From: Hyphomicrobiales bacterium
GTDB lineage: Bacteria > Pseudomonadota > Alphaproteobacteria > Rhizobiales > Phreatobacteraceae
Length of the DNA: 64,000 nucleotides
Assembly (NCBI GenBank): GCA_017304475.1
Contig: JAFKKV010000013.1
Location: forward strand, 1-64,000
Direction: 5' to 3'
The notes under the pieces are model-generated. The model had not been told where the DNA came from. It made no database searches and saw only the letters and a list, made by a program, of their open reading frames with translations. The position numbers were made by a program, and so were the translations under genes. Positions 9,272 to 17,365 of the stretch are shown piece after piece (the first letter of the stretch is position 1; every line of letters starts with the position of its first letter).

Positions 9272-9673
9272 ATGGATTTGGGTTCGAGCGCCCAGCGATT
9301 TGCACCGCACCTGCTGAGCGTCCTGAGGATCATCGTCGCACTGATCTTCCTGGCGCATGGCACGCAGAAACTCTTCGGCTTCCCGGCCGCGCCGGCGAGC
9401 GGCTACCCGGCCTTCCTCTCGCTGTTCTGGTGGCAGGGCGTCATCGAGATCGTCGGCGGCCTCCTGCTGCTGGTCGGCTTCCTGACCCGCCCCGTGGCCT
9501 TCATCCTGGCCGGCGACATGGCGGTGGCCTATTGGATGTTCCACGCTCCGCGCAGCTTCTATCCGCTGCTGAACAACGGCGATGCCGCCGTGCTCTACTG
9601 CTTTGTCTTCCTCTATATCGCGGCGGCCGGCGCAGGCGCCTGGGCGATCGACAAGCAGACCCGGCAAGCCTAG
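9272..9673 (+). CDS. DoxX-family membrane protein
   Basis: A 133-residue four-helix membrane protein of the DoxX/DoxD family. The first helix carries the typical LRIIVALIFLAHGTQKLFG signature, followed by a short loop with Phe/Pro residues, a second helix with EIVGGLLLLVGFLTRP, and two more helices. DoxX proteins are linked to redox and thiol stress in some bacteria, but the function of this copy is unknown. A strong ribosome binding site (AAGGAA, 6 bases before the ATG) supports the start. The 255 bases before it hold no recognisable gene. Confidence 0.9.
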   Translation: MDLGSSAQRFAPHLLSVLRIIVALIFLAHGTQKLFGFPAAPASGYPAFLSLFWWQGVIEIVGGLLLLVGFLTRPVAFILAGDMAVAYWMFHAPRSFYPLLNNGDAAVLYCFVFLYIAAAGAGAWAIDKQTRQA

Positions 9674-9819
9674 CCGATCGAGACCCGGCGCGCCGCCCGG
9701 CTCCAAAGGGGCCCGGCGAGCGCGCCGTGGCAGCGCGACAACGAGAGCAATATTGCCCTTGCTTCGGCCTGGCGGCGTGGTAGCGAGGGCCTCGTTTTCA
9801 CCGCATGCATCGGTCCGCC

Positions 9820-10125
9820 ATGATCCGCCACATCGTTCTGTTCAGCGCGAAGGACAAAGCCGACATCGACGGGATCGTCGATGGCCTCTCCTGTCTCACC
9901 CGGATCCCGCATGCGCGCCACCTGGAGGTGGCGCGCAACCAGAAGACCGATCAGCTCGGCAACGATATCGACGTCGTCGTCTATGGCGAATTCGACAGCC
10001 AGGCGGAGCTTACGGCCTACAAGGCCCACCCTCTCTATGAAGAGGCGATCAGGCTCGCCCGCCCCTTGCGCGAATTGCGGCTGGCGGCGGATTTCGACAT
10101 CGCCTCGGCCGTCCGCAAGGCCTGA
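9820..10125 (+). CDS. Dabb-domain (stress-responsive A/B barrel) protein
   Basis: A 101-residue dimeric alpha/beta-barrel (Dabb) protein. The first strand IRHIVLFSAK, the mid-protein VVVYGEFDSQAELTAYKAHP and the following helix match the domain, which covers the whole protein. The family ranges from stress-induced proteins to small cyclases and lyases, so no reaction is assigned. I prefer the ATG at 9820, directly at the first strand, over the in-frame ATG at 9805. Confidence 0.85.
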   Translation: MIRHIVLFSAKDKADIDGIVDGLSCLTRIPHARHLEVARNQKTDQLGNDIDVVVYGEFDSQAELTAYKAHPLYEEAIRLARPLRELRLAADFDIASAVRKA

Positions 10126-10143
10126 TCCCGATCGCCCCGGGAT

Positions 10144-11010
10144 TTACGAACGCGGCGTCCAGCCGGCGACCGCGGCATGCAGCGCCTCGGGAAGGCGGTA
10201 GGATTGCTCGGGCGCGGGAAAGGCGCCGCTGCGCACATCCCCAGCAAAACGCGACAAGCCGTCCTGAAGAAGGCCGAAGCCGTCGACATAACTGCGCACG
10301 AATTTCGCCTTGTGCCCCTGCAGCAGGCCCAGCACGTCGTGGAACACCAGCACCTGGCCTGAGCAATGCGGGCCGGCACCGATGCCGATGGTCGGAATGC
10401 GCAGCACTTCGGTCGCCCGCGCGGCGAGCTCGGTCGGGATACCCTCGAGAACCAGCGCGAAACAGCCCGCCGCCTCGAGCGCGCAGGCGTCGTCGAGCAG
10501 CCGCAGCGCCTCGTCCTCGGCCCTGCCCTGCACCTTGAAGCCGCCCATGACATTGACGCTTTGCGGCGTCAGGCCGAGATGGCCCATGACCGGGATTTCG
10601 CAATCGACCAGCGCGCGGACCATGTCGAGCCGCTTGGCGCCGCCCTCCAGTTTCACCGCACTCGCGCCGCGCTGCATGAAGCCGCCGGCATTGCGCAAGG
10701 TGTCTTCGGCACCGAGGTGGAAGCTCAGATAGGGCATGTCGGCGACGATCAGCGCGCGTGGCCGGGTGCGCGTCACCGCCTCCAGATGATGGTTCATCAT
10801 GGCCATGCTGACCGGCAGCGTATTGTCGAAGCCGAGGCAGACATTGCCGACGCTGTCGCCGACCAGGATCATGTCGACCACGGGATCGGCGATCCGCGCG
10901 GTGGCGGCGTCATAGGCCGTGGTCATGACCAGGCGGCGCCCCTCGTCCTTCCAGCGCTGGACCAGCGGAACGGTCACCCGCTCCTCGGCGGATGCTGCGA
11001 TATGGCTCAT
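10144..11010 (-). CDS. panB: 3-methyl-2-oxobutanoate hydroxymethyltransferase
   Basis: PanB transfers a hydroxymethyl group from 5,10-methylene-tetrahydrofolate to 2-oxoisovalerate, giving ketopantoate, the first step of pantothenate and CoA synthesis in the cytoplasm. The 288-residue length is normal. Visible signatures are TTAYDA near 30, GDSVGN at 51-56 with FDNTLPVSM after it, GHLGLTPQSVN at 143-153 and catalytic E189 in LEGIP. A GGGAGG ribosome binding site precedes the ATG. panC and panD are not in the window, so panB is transcribed separately from them. Confidence 0.95.
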   Translation of the reverse strand: MSHIAASAEERVTVPLVQRWKDEGRRLVMTTAYDAATARIADPVVDMILVGDSVGNVCLGFDNTLPVSMAMMNHHLEAVTRTRPRALIVADMPYLSFHLGAEDTLRNAGGFMQRGASAVKLEGGAKRLDMVRALVDCEIPVMGHLGLTPQSVNVMGGFKVQGRAEDEALRLLDDACALEAAGCFALVLEGIPTELAARATEVLRIPTIGIGAGPHCSGQVLVFHDVLGLLQGHKAKFVRSYVDGFGLLQDGLSRFAGDVRSGAFPAPEQSYRLPEALHAAVAGWTPRS

Positions 11011-11065
11011 CGTTGCCTCCCTGGCGGCGTCAGCCTGCGACGCCTTGCGACCACGTTCAATCGTC

Positions 11066-11920
11066 CTAACGGGCGATGAAATCCCACAGGAAGCGCAGGC
11101 AGACGATCAGCAGGAACAGGCCGAAGGCCACTTCCAGCCGGCGCTTCGGCAGGGCATGGGCCAGCCGCGCACCGAGCGGGGCGGTCCAGATCGAGGTCGG
11201 GATGAACAGCAGGAAGCCGATCAGCGAGACATAGCCGAGCGCGAAAGGAAACTGGAGCGCGGCCACGCCGGGGAATTCCGCGGCTTTCGACCAGCCGGCG
11301 AAGATGTAGCCGATGGCGCCGGGGATCGAAATCAGCACGCCGAGCCCCGACGAGGTCGCGATGGCGTTATGGATGGAGCGGCCATAGGCCATCATCACGA
11401 GATTGCCGAGCTGGCCGCCGCCAATGCCCATCAGGCTGGACAACACGCCGATGACACCGCCGGAGGCCGCCATGCCGGCCTTGCCCGGCATGCCCTTGCC
11501 GAATTTCAGCTCCTTGCCGGTCAGGAGCCGGAAGGCCGAGAGGCCGGCAACGAAAACGAACACCGCCTTGAACACGGCGGGCGGCGCGTAACGCGCGATG
11601 AAACTGCCGATCACCACACCCAGGACGACCGGCACAGCCCAGGCCTTCAGCACGTCGAGATCGACGGCGCCACGTGCCTTGTGCGCCTGGAACGAGCGGA
11701 TCGAGGTCGGGATGATGATGGCGAGCGAGGTGCCGACGCAGAGCGGCATGCGCACCTCCAGCGGCACGCCGACGACGCCGAACAATTCGTAGAGAACCGG
11801 CACGATCACAGCGCCGCCGCCGACGCCGAAAACGCCCGCGAGAACGCCGGTGGCCGCACCAGCACCGAGAAGACCAACGGCCAGAATGGCCAATTGATCG
11901 TAGGGAACACCGAAAAACAT
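11066..11920 (-). CDS. TSUP-family (TauE/SafE) membrane permease
   Basis: A 284-residue inner-membrane protein with about eight hydrophobic segments and the two internal repeats of the TauE/SafE/YfcA family: a first repeat with GVLAGVFGVGGGAVIVP and a second with GVLSSLMGIGGGQLGN. The family exports or imports sulfur-containing or small organic anions; the substrate here is unknown. The start at 11920 is preferred over 11977 because AAGG lies 5 bases upstream and the first hydrophobic segment follows at once. It lies 55 bases downstream of panB on the same map but is read separately. Confidence 0.85.
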   Translation of the reverse strand: MFFGVPYDQLAILAVGLLGAGAATGVLAGVFGVGGGAVIVPVLYELFGVVGVPLEVRMPLCVGTSLAIIIPTSIRSFQAHKARGAVDLDVLKAWAVPVVLGVVIGSFIARYAPPAVFKAVFVFVAGLSAFRLLTGKELKFGKGMPGKAGMAASGGVIGVLSSLMGIGGGQLGNLVMMAYGRSIHNAIATSSGLGVLISIPGAIGYIFAGWSKAAEFPGVAALQFPFALGYVSLIGFLLFIPTSIWTAPLGARLAHALPKRRLEVAFGLFLLIVCLRFLWDFIAR

Positions 11921-12067
11921 GAGAACCTTAGGCAAAGAGCGCGCCAAAAGCTGCGCGGCTGCGATCGCGGCGGACACTGGACTCCGACGCCGCCGGCTTC
12001 AAGAGCCCGCAGCGCATGGCGGTACTGCCGAACCGCGCGCCGCCTGCGGCTTTCCGCCTCGGCGCGC

Positions 12068-12697
12068 CTAGCGAATCACATCGTAGCGGCCGCCGCGCTC
12101 CAGCGCACGCTGATAGGCCGGGCGCGCATGAATGCGTGCGAGGAAGGCGGTGATGCCAGGATAGGCCAGAGCCTGCTCGCCGCGCAGGCGCATCGCCTCG
12201 AGCGGAAAGCTCATCTGGATATCGGCGGCGGTCAGCTGGTCGCCCATGAAAAAGGGCTTGTCTCCCAGTTCGGCCTCGACGAAGTCCAGGAGCGTCTTGA
12301 TCTCAACCTCGACCGCCGCCAGCATGCGCGCGGCCGGTTCGCCGACCGGTTTCAGATAGAGCCGGAGCAGCAGCGGCGTGATCGCCGAGCCCTCGGCGAA
12401 ATGCATCCAGTAGAGATAGCGCGGCCAAGTCTTGGCGGCGCGCGCCGGCGCCCACTCGCCCTTGCCGTGGCGATCCAGCAGGTATTCGACGATCGCGGCC
12501 GACTCGGCCAGCACAATCTCGCCATCGTCGATGACGGGCGATTTGCCGAGGGGATGGACGGCCTTAAGGGCTGCCGGCGCCTTGCGCGTCGCGGGGTCAC
12601 GTTCGTAACGGATGATCTCGTAGTCGAGGCCGAGCTCCTCGAGCAGCCAGAGAATGCGCTGCGAACGGGAATTGTTGAGGTGGTGGACCTTGATCAT
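12068..12697 (-). CDS. Glutathione S-transferase family protein
   Basis: A 209-residue two-domain GST. The N-terminal thioredoxin-like domain has HLNNSRSQRILWLLEEL, where N9/S10/S12 are candidates for activating glutathione, and the conserved KSPVIDD and ESAAIVEYL segments that bind the tripeptide. The helical C-terminal domain includes GDQLTAADIQMSFPLEA, the N-capping box typical of the fold. The start at 12697 is chosen at the first beta strand (MIKVHHL) rather than the upstream in-frame ATG. The electrophilic substrate is unknown. Confidence 0.9.
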   Translation of the reverse strand: MIKVHHLNNSRSQRILWLLEELGLDYEIIRYERDPATRKAPAALKAVHPLGKSPVIDDGEIVLAESAAIVEYLLDRHGKGEWAPARAAKTWPRYLYWMHFAEGSAITPLLLRLYLKPVGEPAARMLAAVEVEIKTLLDFVEAELGDKPFFMGDQLTAADIQMSFPLEAMRLRGEQALAYPGITAFLARIHARPAYQRALERGGRYDVIR

Positions 12698-12766
12698 CGC
12701 GCGCTCCGGAACTTCGGCAGCAAACACCATGGCCCGGCGCCTGCCAACCGTCATCCGGCACGAGAT

Positions 12767-13807
12767 TCAGGCCGCGCTGGCGATGCGCTCGTCCGCCCGT
12801 TCCTGGCGCTCCCGTCGTGCCGTGGTCACCTGGGCGAGCGCCTCGCGGATCACCCCGATGCCGGCTCCCGGCTTCACCGCCTCGGTGCTGAGATGGCGGC
12901 GGAAAGCGCGCGCGCCTGGAACGCCCTGGTAGAGGCCGAGAATGTGGCGGGTGATGGCGGAGAGCCTTACGCCATGGCCGAGTTCGGCCTCGACATAGGG
13001 GATCAACTGCTCGACCACCGCGTCGAGCGAGGCCACCGGCGCCGCTTCGCCGAAGATCTCGGGGTCGACATCGACAAGGATATGGGGGTCCTGATAGGCG
13101 GCCCGGCCGAGCATGACGCCGTCGAGCGTGACGCCGTCGCGCGGCTCCAGCAGGGCTTTGGCCTGGGCAATGGTTGCGATGCCGCCATTGATGGCGATCG
13201 GCAGATGCGGCAGCCGCGCCTTCAGGCGGAACACCCTGCCATAGTCGAGCGGCGGGATCTCACGGTTCTCGCGCGGCGACAGGCCCTTCAGCCAGGCCTT
13301 GCGGGCATGCACGGTGAGGGCGTCGACACCGGCCGCCACCACCGCGTCGGCAAGCGCATCGAGGCTTTCTTCCGGATCCTGGTCGTCGATGCCGATGCGG
13401 CATTTCACCGTCACCGGCACGCCGACGGCCGCCTTCATCGCCGCCACGCAATCGGCGACCAGCGCCGGCGTCGCCATCAGGCAAGCCCCGAACTGGCCGC
13501 CCTGGACGCGGTCGGACGGGCAACCGACATTCAGGTTGATCTCGTCATAACCGAAAGCCTCGCCGATGCGCGCGGCCTCCGCCAGCGCCGCCGGATCGGA
13601 ACCACCGAGCTGCAGCGCCACCGGATGTTCCTGCGAGGACAGGCCGAGCAGCCGCTCGCGATCGCCATGGATCACCGCGCCCGCCGTGACCATCTCGGTA
13701 TAGAGCCTGGCACGGCGCGTCATGAGGCGATGGAAGGACCGGCAGTGCCGGTCCGTCCAGTCCATCATGGGGGCAACGGAAAATCTGTCGATTGGAGAAC
13801 GCTGCAT
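12767..13807 (-). CDS. dusA: tRNA-dihydrouridine synthase A
   Basis: DusA is an FMN enzyme that reduces uridines at positions 20/20a of tRNAs. The 346-residue protein has the N-terminal FMN-binding APMMDWTDRHCR at 12-23, catalytic C96 in NVGCPSDRVQ, and the DusA-specific helical C-terminal domain with AITRHILGLYQG. I chose the ATG at 13807, next to an AGAAGA purine run; an in-frame ATG at 13849 would add 14 residues. It stands alone between the glutathione transferase gene and a gene-poor stretch. Confidence 0.93.
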   Translation of the reverse strand: MQRSPIDRFSVAPMMDWTDRHCRSFHRLMTRRARLYTEMVTAGAVIHGDRERLLGLSSQEHPVALQLGGSDPAALAEAARIGEAFGYDEINLNVGCPSDRVQGGQFGACLMATPALVADCVAAMKAAVGVPVTVKCRIGIDDQDPEESLDALADAVVAAGVDALTVHARKAWLKGLSPRENREIPPLDYGRVFRLKARLPHLPIAINGGIATIAQAKALLEPRDGVTLDGVMLGRAAYQDPHILVDVDPEIFGEAAPVASLDAVVEQLIPYVEAELGHGVRLSAITRHILGLYQGVPGARAFRRHLSTEAVKPGAGIGVIREALAQVTTARRERQERADERIASAA

Positions 13808-14196
13808 TTTTTCTTCTAACTTCGGATCCTTGGCTCGTATCGCATGCACTCGTTTTTACGCTCTCGCCTGCGCCTTTCGCCATCTTTCGACGACCAAGTG
13901 TGCACGGAGGAATGGGTCATCTTCAGCAAGCACCGCGCCACTTGGCGCGCCAAGTCGAATGCCGGATCGGCCGCGTCGAAAGGCCAATCTCGTCGTGTGT
14001 TGCCCGAACAGGCTCCCTCGGCAAGCCTGGCGACCTCCATATCGTCGACATGAAGGCGGCGGGCAAGGCCCCTCGCCGCTCGAAGGCAACCACCGACAAG
14101 ATGCTGAAGCGAGAGTTCGGCAAGCGCACCGCCGCCATCGCGGCCGCATCCGCGGCGGTCAAGGAGCGTCGGCGCCCCACTGGCTGCAGCCGCGCT
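13808..14196. other. Gene-poor stretch upstream of dusA
   Basis: No convincing gene is seen. A rightward frame from 14050 begins with an Ala/Lys/Arg-rich stretch (starting MKAAGKAPRRSK) that looks coding for about 45 codons, then runs into the 3' end of the opposite NTF2-like gene. It could be a decayed gene remnant. The dusA promoter must lie at the left end of this stretch. Confidence 0.4.
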
Positions 14197-14571
14197 TCAG
14201 CCCCGCGCCTTTCGGAACGCATTCTTCTTGGTGATCATGTCGCCCTCGAATTCGAGCAAGTCGCAGCCGGCCGTGCTGACCACTTCCCCGCTTGCCGAAG
14301 ACGCAATGAAATCCCACTCGAAAGTGCCGATATTGCCGGAGACGACAACCCTGAGGTTCTCGAACCTGCCATCAGGAAAACGATCGAAGAAAGCCTTCAC
14401 GCCGCGGCGTATCTCCTCCGTGCCGATATAGGTCTTGCCAAGCCGGTCCGGCCCGACGGAGGCGTGATAGACGCCGTCGGCAGTAAAGAAGCTCGTCACC
14501 AGGTCCGGATCACCGCTGTTCCAGGCCGATCCGAAGGCGGTCGCGCGCTCCAACGTCATCGTCTTTGTCAA
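14197..14571 (-). CDS. NTF2/SnoaL-like cone-fold protein
   Basis: A 124-residue single-domain protein of the NTF2/SnoaL superfamily. It shows the opening helix with AFGSAWNSGDPDLVTSFF, the following TADGVYHAS strand, and FDRFPDG in the middle, all typical of polyketide-cyclase-like or steroid-isomerase-like members. The family includes enzymes and non-enzymatic binding proteins, so no reaction is assigned. It is co-directional with the catabolic operon that ends at 14753, 181 bases upstream, and could be its last gene, though the gap makes a separate promoter likely. Confidence 0.8.
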   Translation of the reverse strand: MTKTMTLERATAFGSAWNSGDPDLVTSFFTADGVYHASVGPDRLGKTYIGTEEIRRGVKAFFDRFPDGRFENLRVVVSGNIGTFEWDFIASSASGEVVSTAGCDLLEFEGDMITKKNAFRKARG

Positions 14572-14752
14572 TGTCTGTCTCCCCGCTCTGGCGCCAAGAA
14601 TTCTTCGGAGACAAGATCTACCTTACAAGCGCCCGGCATGCATCGGCCGCTTTGGGCAGGCCCCCTCCCCGCGCGAAGGCGCCATCCGCGCGCCGCCGAT
14701 GCGAGGATCAGGCAAGTGCGACGCGGCGGAACCGATCGGCGGAACGGACCGA

Positions 14753-15517
14753 TCAAGAGGCGATCGGCTCCGCCGGGTTCTTCAGTCCGGCCGTTTCGCC
14801 ACCATCGACCGTCAGGACGGTGCCGTTGACGAATGACGACAGAGGCGAGAGCAGCCAGAACACCGCCTCGGCAATGTCCTCGGGTGTTCCAAGGCGGTTC
14901 GATGGGATCCGGCTCTGCAGCAATTCGCGCCGCCCGGGCACGGTCAGGGTCTTGGCCATCATCCGTGTCTCGATCTGGCCCGGACAGATGGCGTTGACCC
15001 GCACCTTGGCGCCGATCTCCAGAGCCAGGGCCTGCGTGAAACCGATGAGCGCTGCTTTCGAGGCCGTATAGAGCGCGAGGCCCTCTTCGCCGACCTTGCC
15101 GGCGATCGAGGACATCATGACGACCGAGCCCTGACCCGCTTCCAGGCCGGCCAGCGCATGGCGGGTAAACAGATAGGCCGAGCGCGTATTGACCGCCATG
15201 ATCCGGTCCCAGTCGGCAAGCGTCGACTGCGCGAAGGTCTGGCGCGCGGTCATGCCGGCATTGTTGACGAGCCCGGCGATCCGGCCGCCGCCGATCTCCA
15301 GGGCGCAGCCGACAGCGCGCAGGCAATCGCTTTCGCTCGCCGCATCGCCCGCGACGAACCGGGCCCCCACGGCTTCCGCCATGAGGGCCTCGGCCGCGGC
15401 CTCGTCGCGGCCGGTGAAGACGACATGCGCGCCGGCACCGGCGAGGCGCCTGACGCAGGCCGCCCCGATGCCATGCGTGCCGCCGGTGACCAGCACCACC
15501 CCTTGGCCAAGCGACAT
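14753..15517 (-). CDS. Short-chain dehydrogenase/reductase (SDR)
   Basis: A 254-residue classical SDR that oxidises or reduces a hydroxyl/carbonyl group with NAD(P). Cofactor motif TGGTHGIG is at 11-18, NNAG at 85-88, N110, and the catalytic set S137, Y150, K154. R37 after the second strand (FTGRDEA) hints at NADP, but this is weak. The ATG at 15517 follows GGAG by 7 bases and lies 2 bases from the stop of the aminotransferase gene, so the two are translationally coupled. It is probably the last core gene of the leftward operon starting at 23511. Confidence 0.9.
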   Translation of the reverse strand: MSLGQGVVLVTGGTHGIGAACVRRLAGAGAHVVFTGRDEAAAEALMAEAVGARFVAGDAASESDCLRAVGCALEIGGGRIAGLVNNAGMTARQTFAQSTLADWDRIMAVNTRSAYLFTRHALAGLEAGQGSVVMMSSIAGKVGEEGLALYTASKAALIGFTQALALEIGAKVRVNAICPGQIETRMMAKTLTVPGRRELLQSRIPSNRLGTPEDIAEAVFWLLSPLSSFVNGTVLTVDGGETAGLKNPAEPIAS

Positions 15518-15519
15518 GA

Positions 15520-16440
15520 TCAGGCTCCGTAGTTCACAGGCGTGGCGAGCCACCCCTCTTCATGCCTTTGCCAATAGAGGTCGTGAAGCCGGCGCGACTG
15601 GGGCCCGGGTCGCCCGTCGCCGAGCGACCTGCCGTCGAGAACCGTCACCGGCATGATGCCGCCGGCGGTGCTGGTCAGGAAGATTTCGTCCGCGTCGCGC
15701 AATTCCGACGTGGCGATCGGCCGGACCTCGACAGGCAGTTGCAACTCGGCGGCGAGCTCGATCACGGTGCGCCGGGTCATGCCTTCGAAAACCCCGCGAT
15801 CCGGCGTCAGCAGGCGGCCGTTCTTGACCGCGAAGAGATTGAAGCCGGCGCCCTCGGTGATGTTACCGTCCCGGTCGGGCAGCACGGCCACGACCGCGTC
15901 CCGGTCATAGGCTTCGAAAATGCCCATGGTCAGGTCGAGCCAGTGGAAATTCTTGATCCGCGGATCGACCGATTCAGGCGGTATCCGCTCCGGCGTCGCG
16001 ATGATCAGGCTCAGTCCGTCGCGCCGCTGCTCATCATTGGCGATCCACACGAAGGGCTGCGCGAAGACATAGAGCCGGTTCTGACACAGGCGCGGATCGC
16101 GGCTGCCGCGCGGCGGCACGCCACGGGTACAGGTCATCTGGACATAGGCATCCTGCAGGCCGCTGCGACGGACGCACTGATGCAGGATCTCGATCAGGTC
16201 CTCGCGCGAGCACGGCAAGGTCATCCGGAGCCCGGCCATCGAGGCGTAGAAGCGGTCGACATAATCGTCGAGCCGGAAGAACCGGCCCTTCCAGACGTGA
16301 ACCACGTCATAGGTCGCATCCGAGCGGACGAAGCCGCGATCGGTGATCGGAATGCGGGCTTCGCCGAGCGGCACATAGTGGCCGTCGATGAAGGCCACGC
16401 CTTCGGACAAGGGGTTTGAGGGTTGAGCCGCGACGGTCAT
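15520..16440 (-). CDS. Class IV PLP aminotransferase (D-amino-acid/branched-chain type)
   Basis: A 306-residue fold-type IV aminotransferase. K163 in PRIKNFHWLDL is the Schiff-base lysine, E196 in NITEGAGFNLF is the pyridine-nitrogen partner, and T256-S-T258 with AGG hold the cofactor phosphate. The substrate pocket is not diagnostic: D-alanine, branched-chain and (R)-amine transaminases all share this layout. The ATG follows GAGG by 5 bases. In this operon it may move an amino group to or from a keto acid or amine produced by the hydrolases, supplying a 2-oxoacid to the E1 protein, which is inference. Confidence 0.87.
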   Translation of the reverse strand: MTVAAQPSNPLSEGVAFIDGHYVPLGEARIPITDRGFVRSDATYDVVHVWKGRFFRLDDYVDRFYASMAGLRMTLPCSREDLIEILHQCVRRSGLQDAYVQMTCTRGVPPRGSRDPRLCQNRLYVFAQPFVWIANDEQRRDGLSLIIATPERIPPESVDPRIKNFHWLDLTMGIFEAYDRDAVVAVLPDRDGNITEGAGFNLFAVKNGRLLTPDRGVFEGMTRRTVIELAAELQLPVEVRPIATSELRDADEIFLTSTAGGIMPVTVLDGRSLGDGRPGPQSRRLHDLYWQRHEEGWLATPVNYGA

Positions 16441-16468
16441 GGGAGCCTCGTGACGGGTTGACGGAAGA

Positions 16469-17311
16469 TCAGGCGGAACGTGCGGCGGCGGGCGCCAAAG
16501 CGATCGCGGCGGCGGGGAAGCTCTCGGGCAGGATATGACGAAGCAGCAGCATGACCTGCCCGTTCAGCATGGGCCTGCCATCCAGATGGCGGGCACCGCG
16601 GGCCATGGCGGCACGGCCGAGCGCGCTCGGGCTCGCCGCGATCAGCGCCTCGGCGACGCAGGCACCGGACCCGATCACCGCCGGATCGACCGGCAAGGGA
16701 TCGTCTGGGGCAAGCCCGAGGGACGTGGCGTTGACGATCAGGTCGGCGCCCGGCCCCGCTGATGATGCGGTGCTCACGGCGAGATGCGGGTAGGCGCGGC
16801 CGAGCCGCTCGGCCAGGCCCGCGGCTTTCGCCGGCGTGCGATTGACGATCTCGATGGCGGCGGCGCCGGATCCGGCCAGGGCGAAGGCGATCGATGCCGC
16901 TGCGCCGCCCGATCCGAGCAACAGAACGCGGCGGCCGGCGATCGCCATACCCTCGGCCTGCAGCCCGGCGACGAAACCCGTGCCGTCGAAGGTCTCGCCG
17001 ACCAGCCGGCCGTCGGCCTCGCGCCGGACCGCATTGACGGTTCCGGCCTGCGCAGCGGACGGACCCAGCGCGTCGCAAAGCCCTGCCGCATCCGGCTTGT
17101 GCGGGATCGAGACGACGAAGCCGGCGAGATTTTGCAGGCGCGCCAGGCCGCGCCACGCCTCGGTGAGCCCGTCGACCCCGACATGCAGTCCGATGGCGAC
17201 GGCGTCGACGCCGTGCTCCGCGAAGATGCTGTTGAGCAGTTGCGGCGTGCGAACCTGTCCGATGGGGTCGGCGATCAGGCCGACGATGCGTGTGGTGCCG
17301 GAAATCTGCAC
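16469..17311 (-). CDS. AroE-like (shikimate dehydrogenase family) NAD(P)-dependent dehydrogenase
   Basis: A 280-residue protein with both domains of the shikimate dehydrogenase family. The catalytic lysine (K72 in SIPHK) and aspartate (D109 in FDGTGF) are present, as is the dinucleotide loop GSGGAAA at 133-139 and NRTP at 157-160. However, the Ser-x-Ser pair that binds the shikimate carboxylate in true AroE (HSxSP) is replaced by GQVRTP at 18-23. It is therefore probably a paralogue acting on another substrate. The start is a GTG with AAGGA 6 bases upstream. Operon context (amidase before, aminotransferase after) supports a catabolic role. Confidence 0.82.
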   Translation of the reverse strand: MQISGTTRIVGLIADPIGQVRTPQLLNSIFAEHGVDAVAIGLHVGVDGLTEAWRGLARLQNLAGFVVSIPHKPDAAGLCDALGPSAAQAGTVNAVRREADGRLVGETFDGTGFVAGLQAEGMAIAGRRVLLLGSGGAAASIAFALAGSGAAAIEIVNRTPAKAAGLAERLGRAYPHLAVSTASSAGPGADLIVNATSLGLAPDDPLPVDPAVIGSGACVAEALIAASPSALGRAAMARGARHLDGRPMLNGQVMLLLRHILPESFPAAAIALAPAAARSA

Positions 17312-17365
17312 GGCCTGTCCTTTCGGGGTTTCGGCCGGCGGCGAGGGCCGCCGGAGCCTTTTCGT

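Noticed and set aside
10919..13819. Very long rightward open frame (966 codons) across panB, the permease, GST and dusA
   Set aside because: It lies antisense to four recognised genes, shows no domain and is rich in His/Arg/Asp/Gly as expected for a shadow frame in G+C-rich DNA.
14050..14196. Small Ala/Lys-rich coding frame upstream of dusA
   Set aside because: Looks coding for only about 45 codons, then overlaps the end of the opposite NTF2-like gene; no ribosome binding site.
16469..17311. Biosynthetic shikimate dehydrogenase AroE
   Set aside because: The shikimate-binding Ser pair is missing and the gene is within a catabolic operon.
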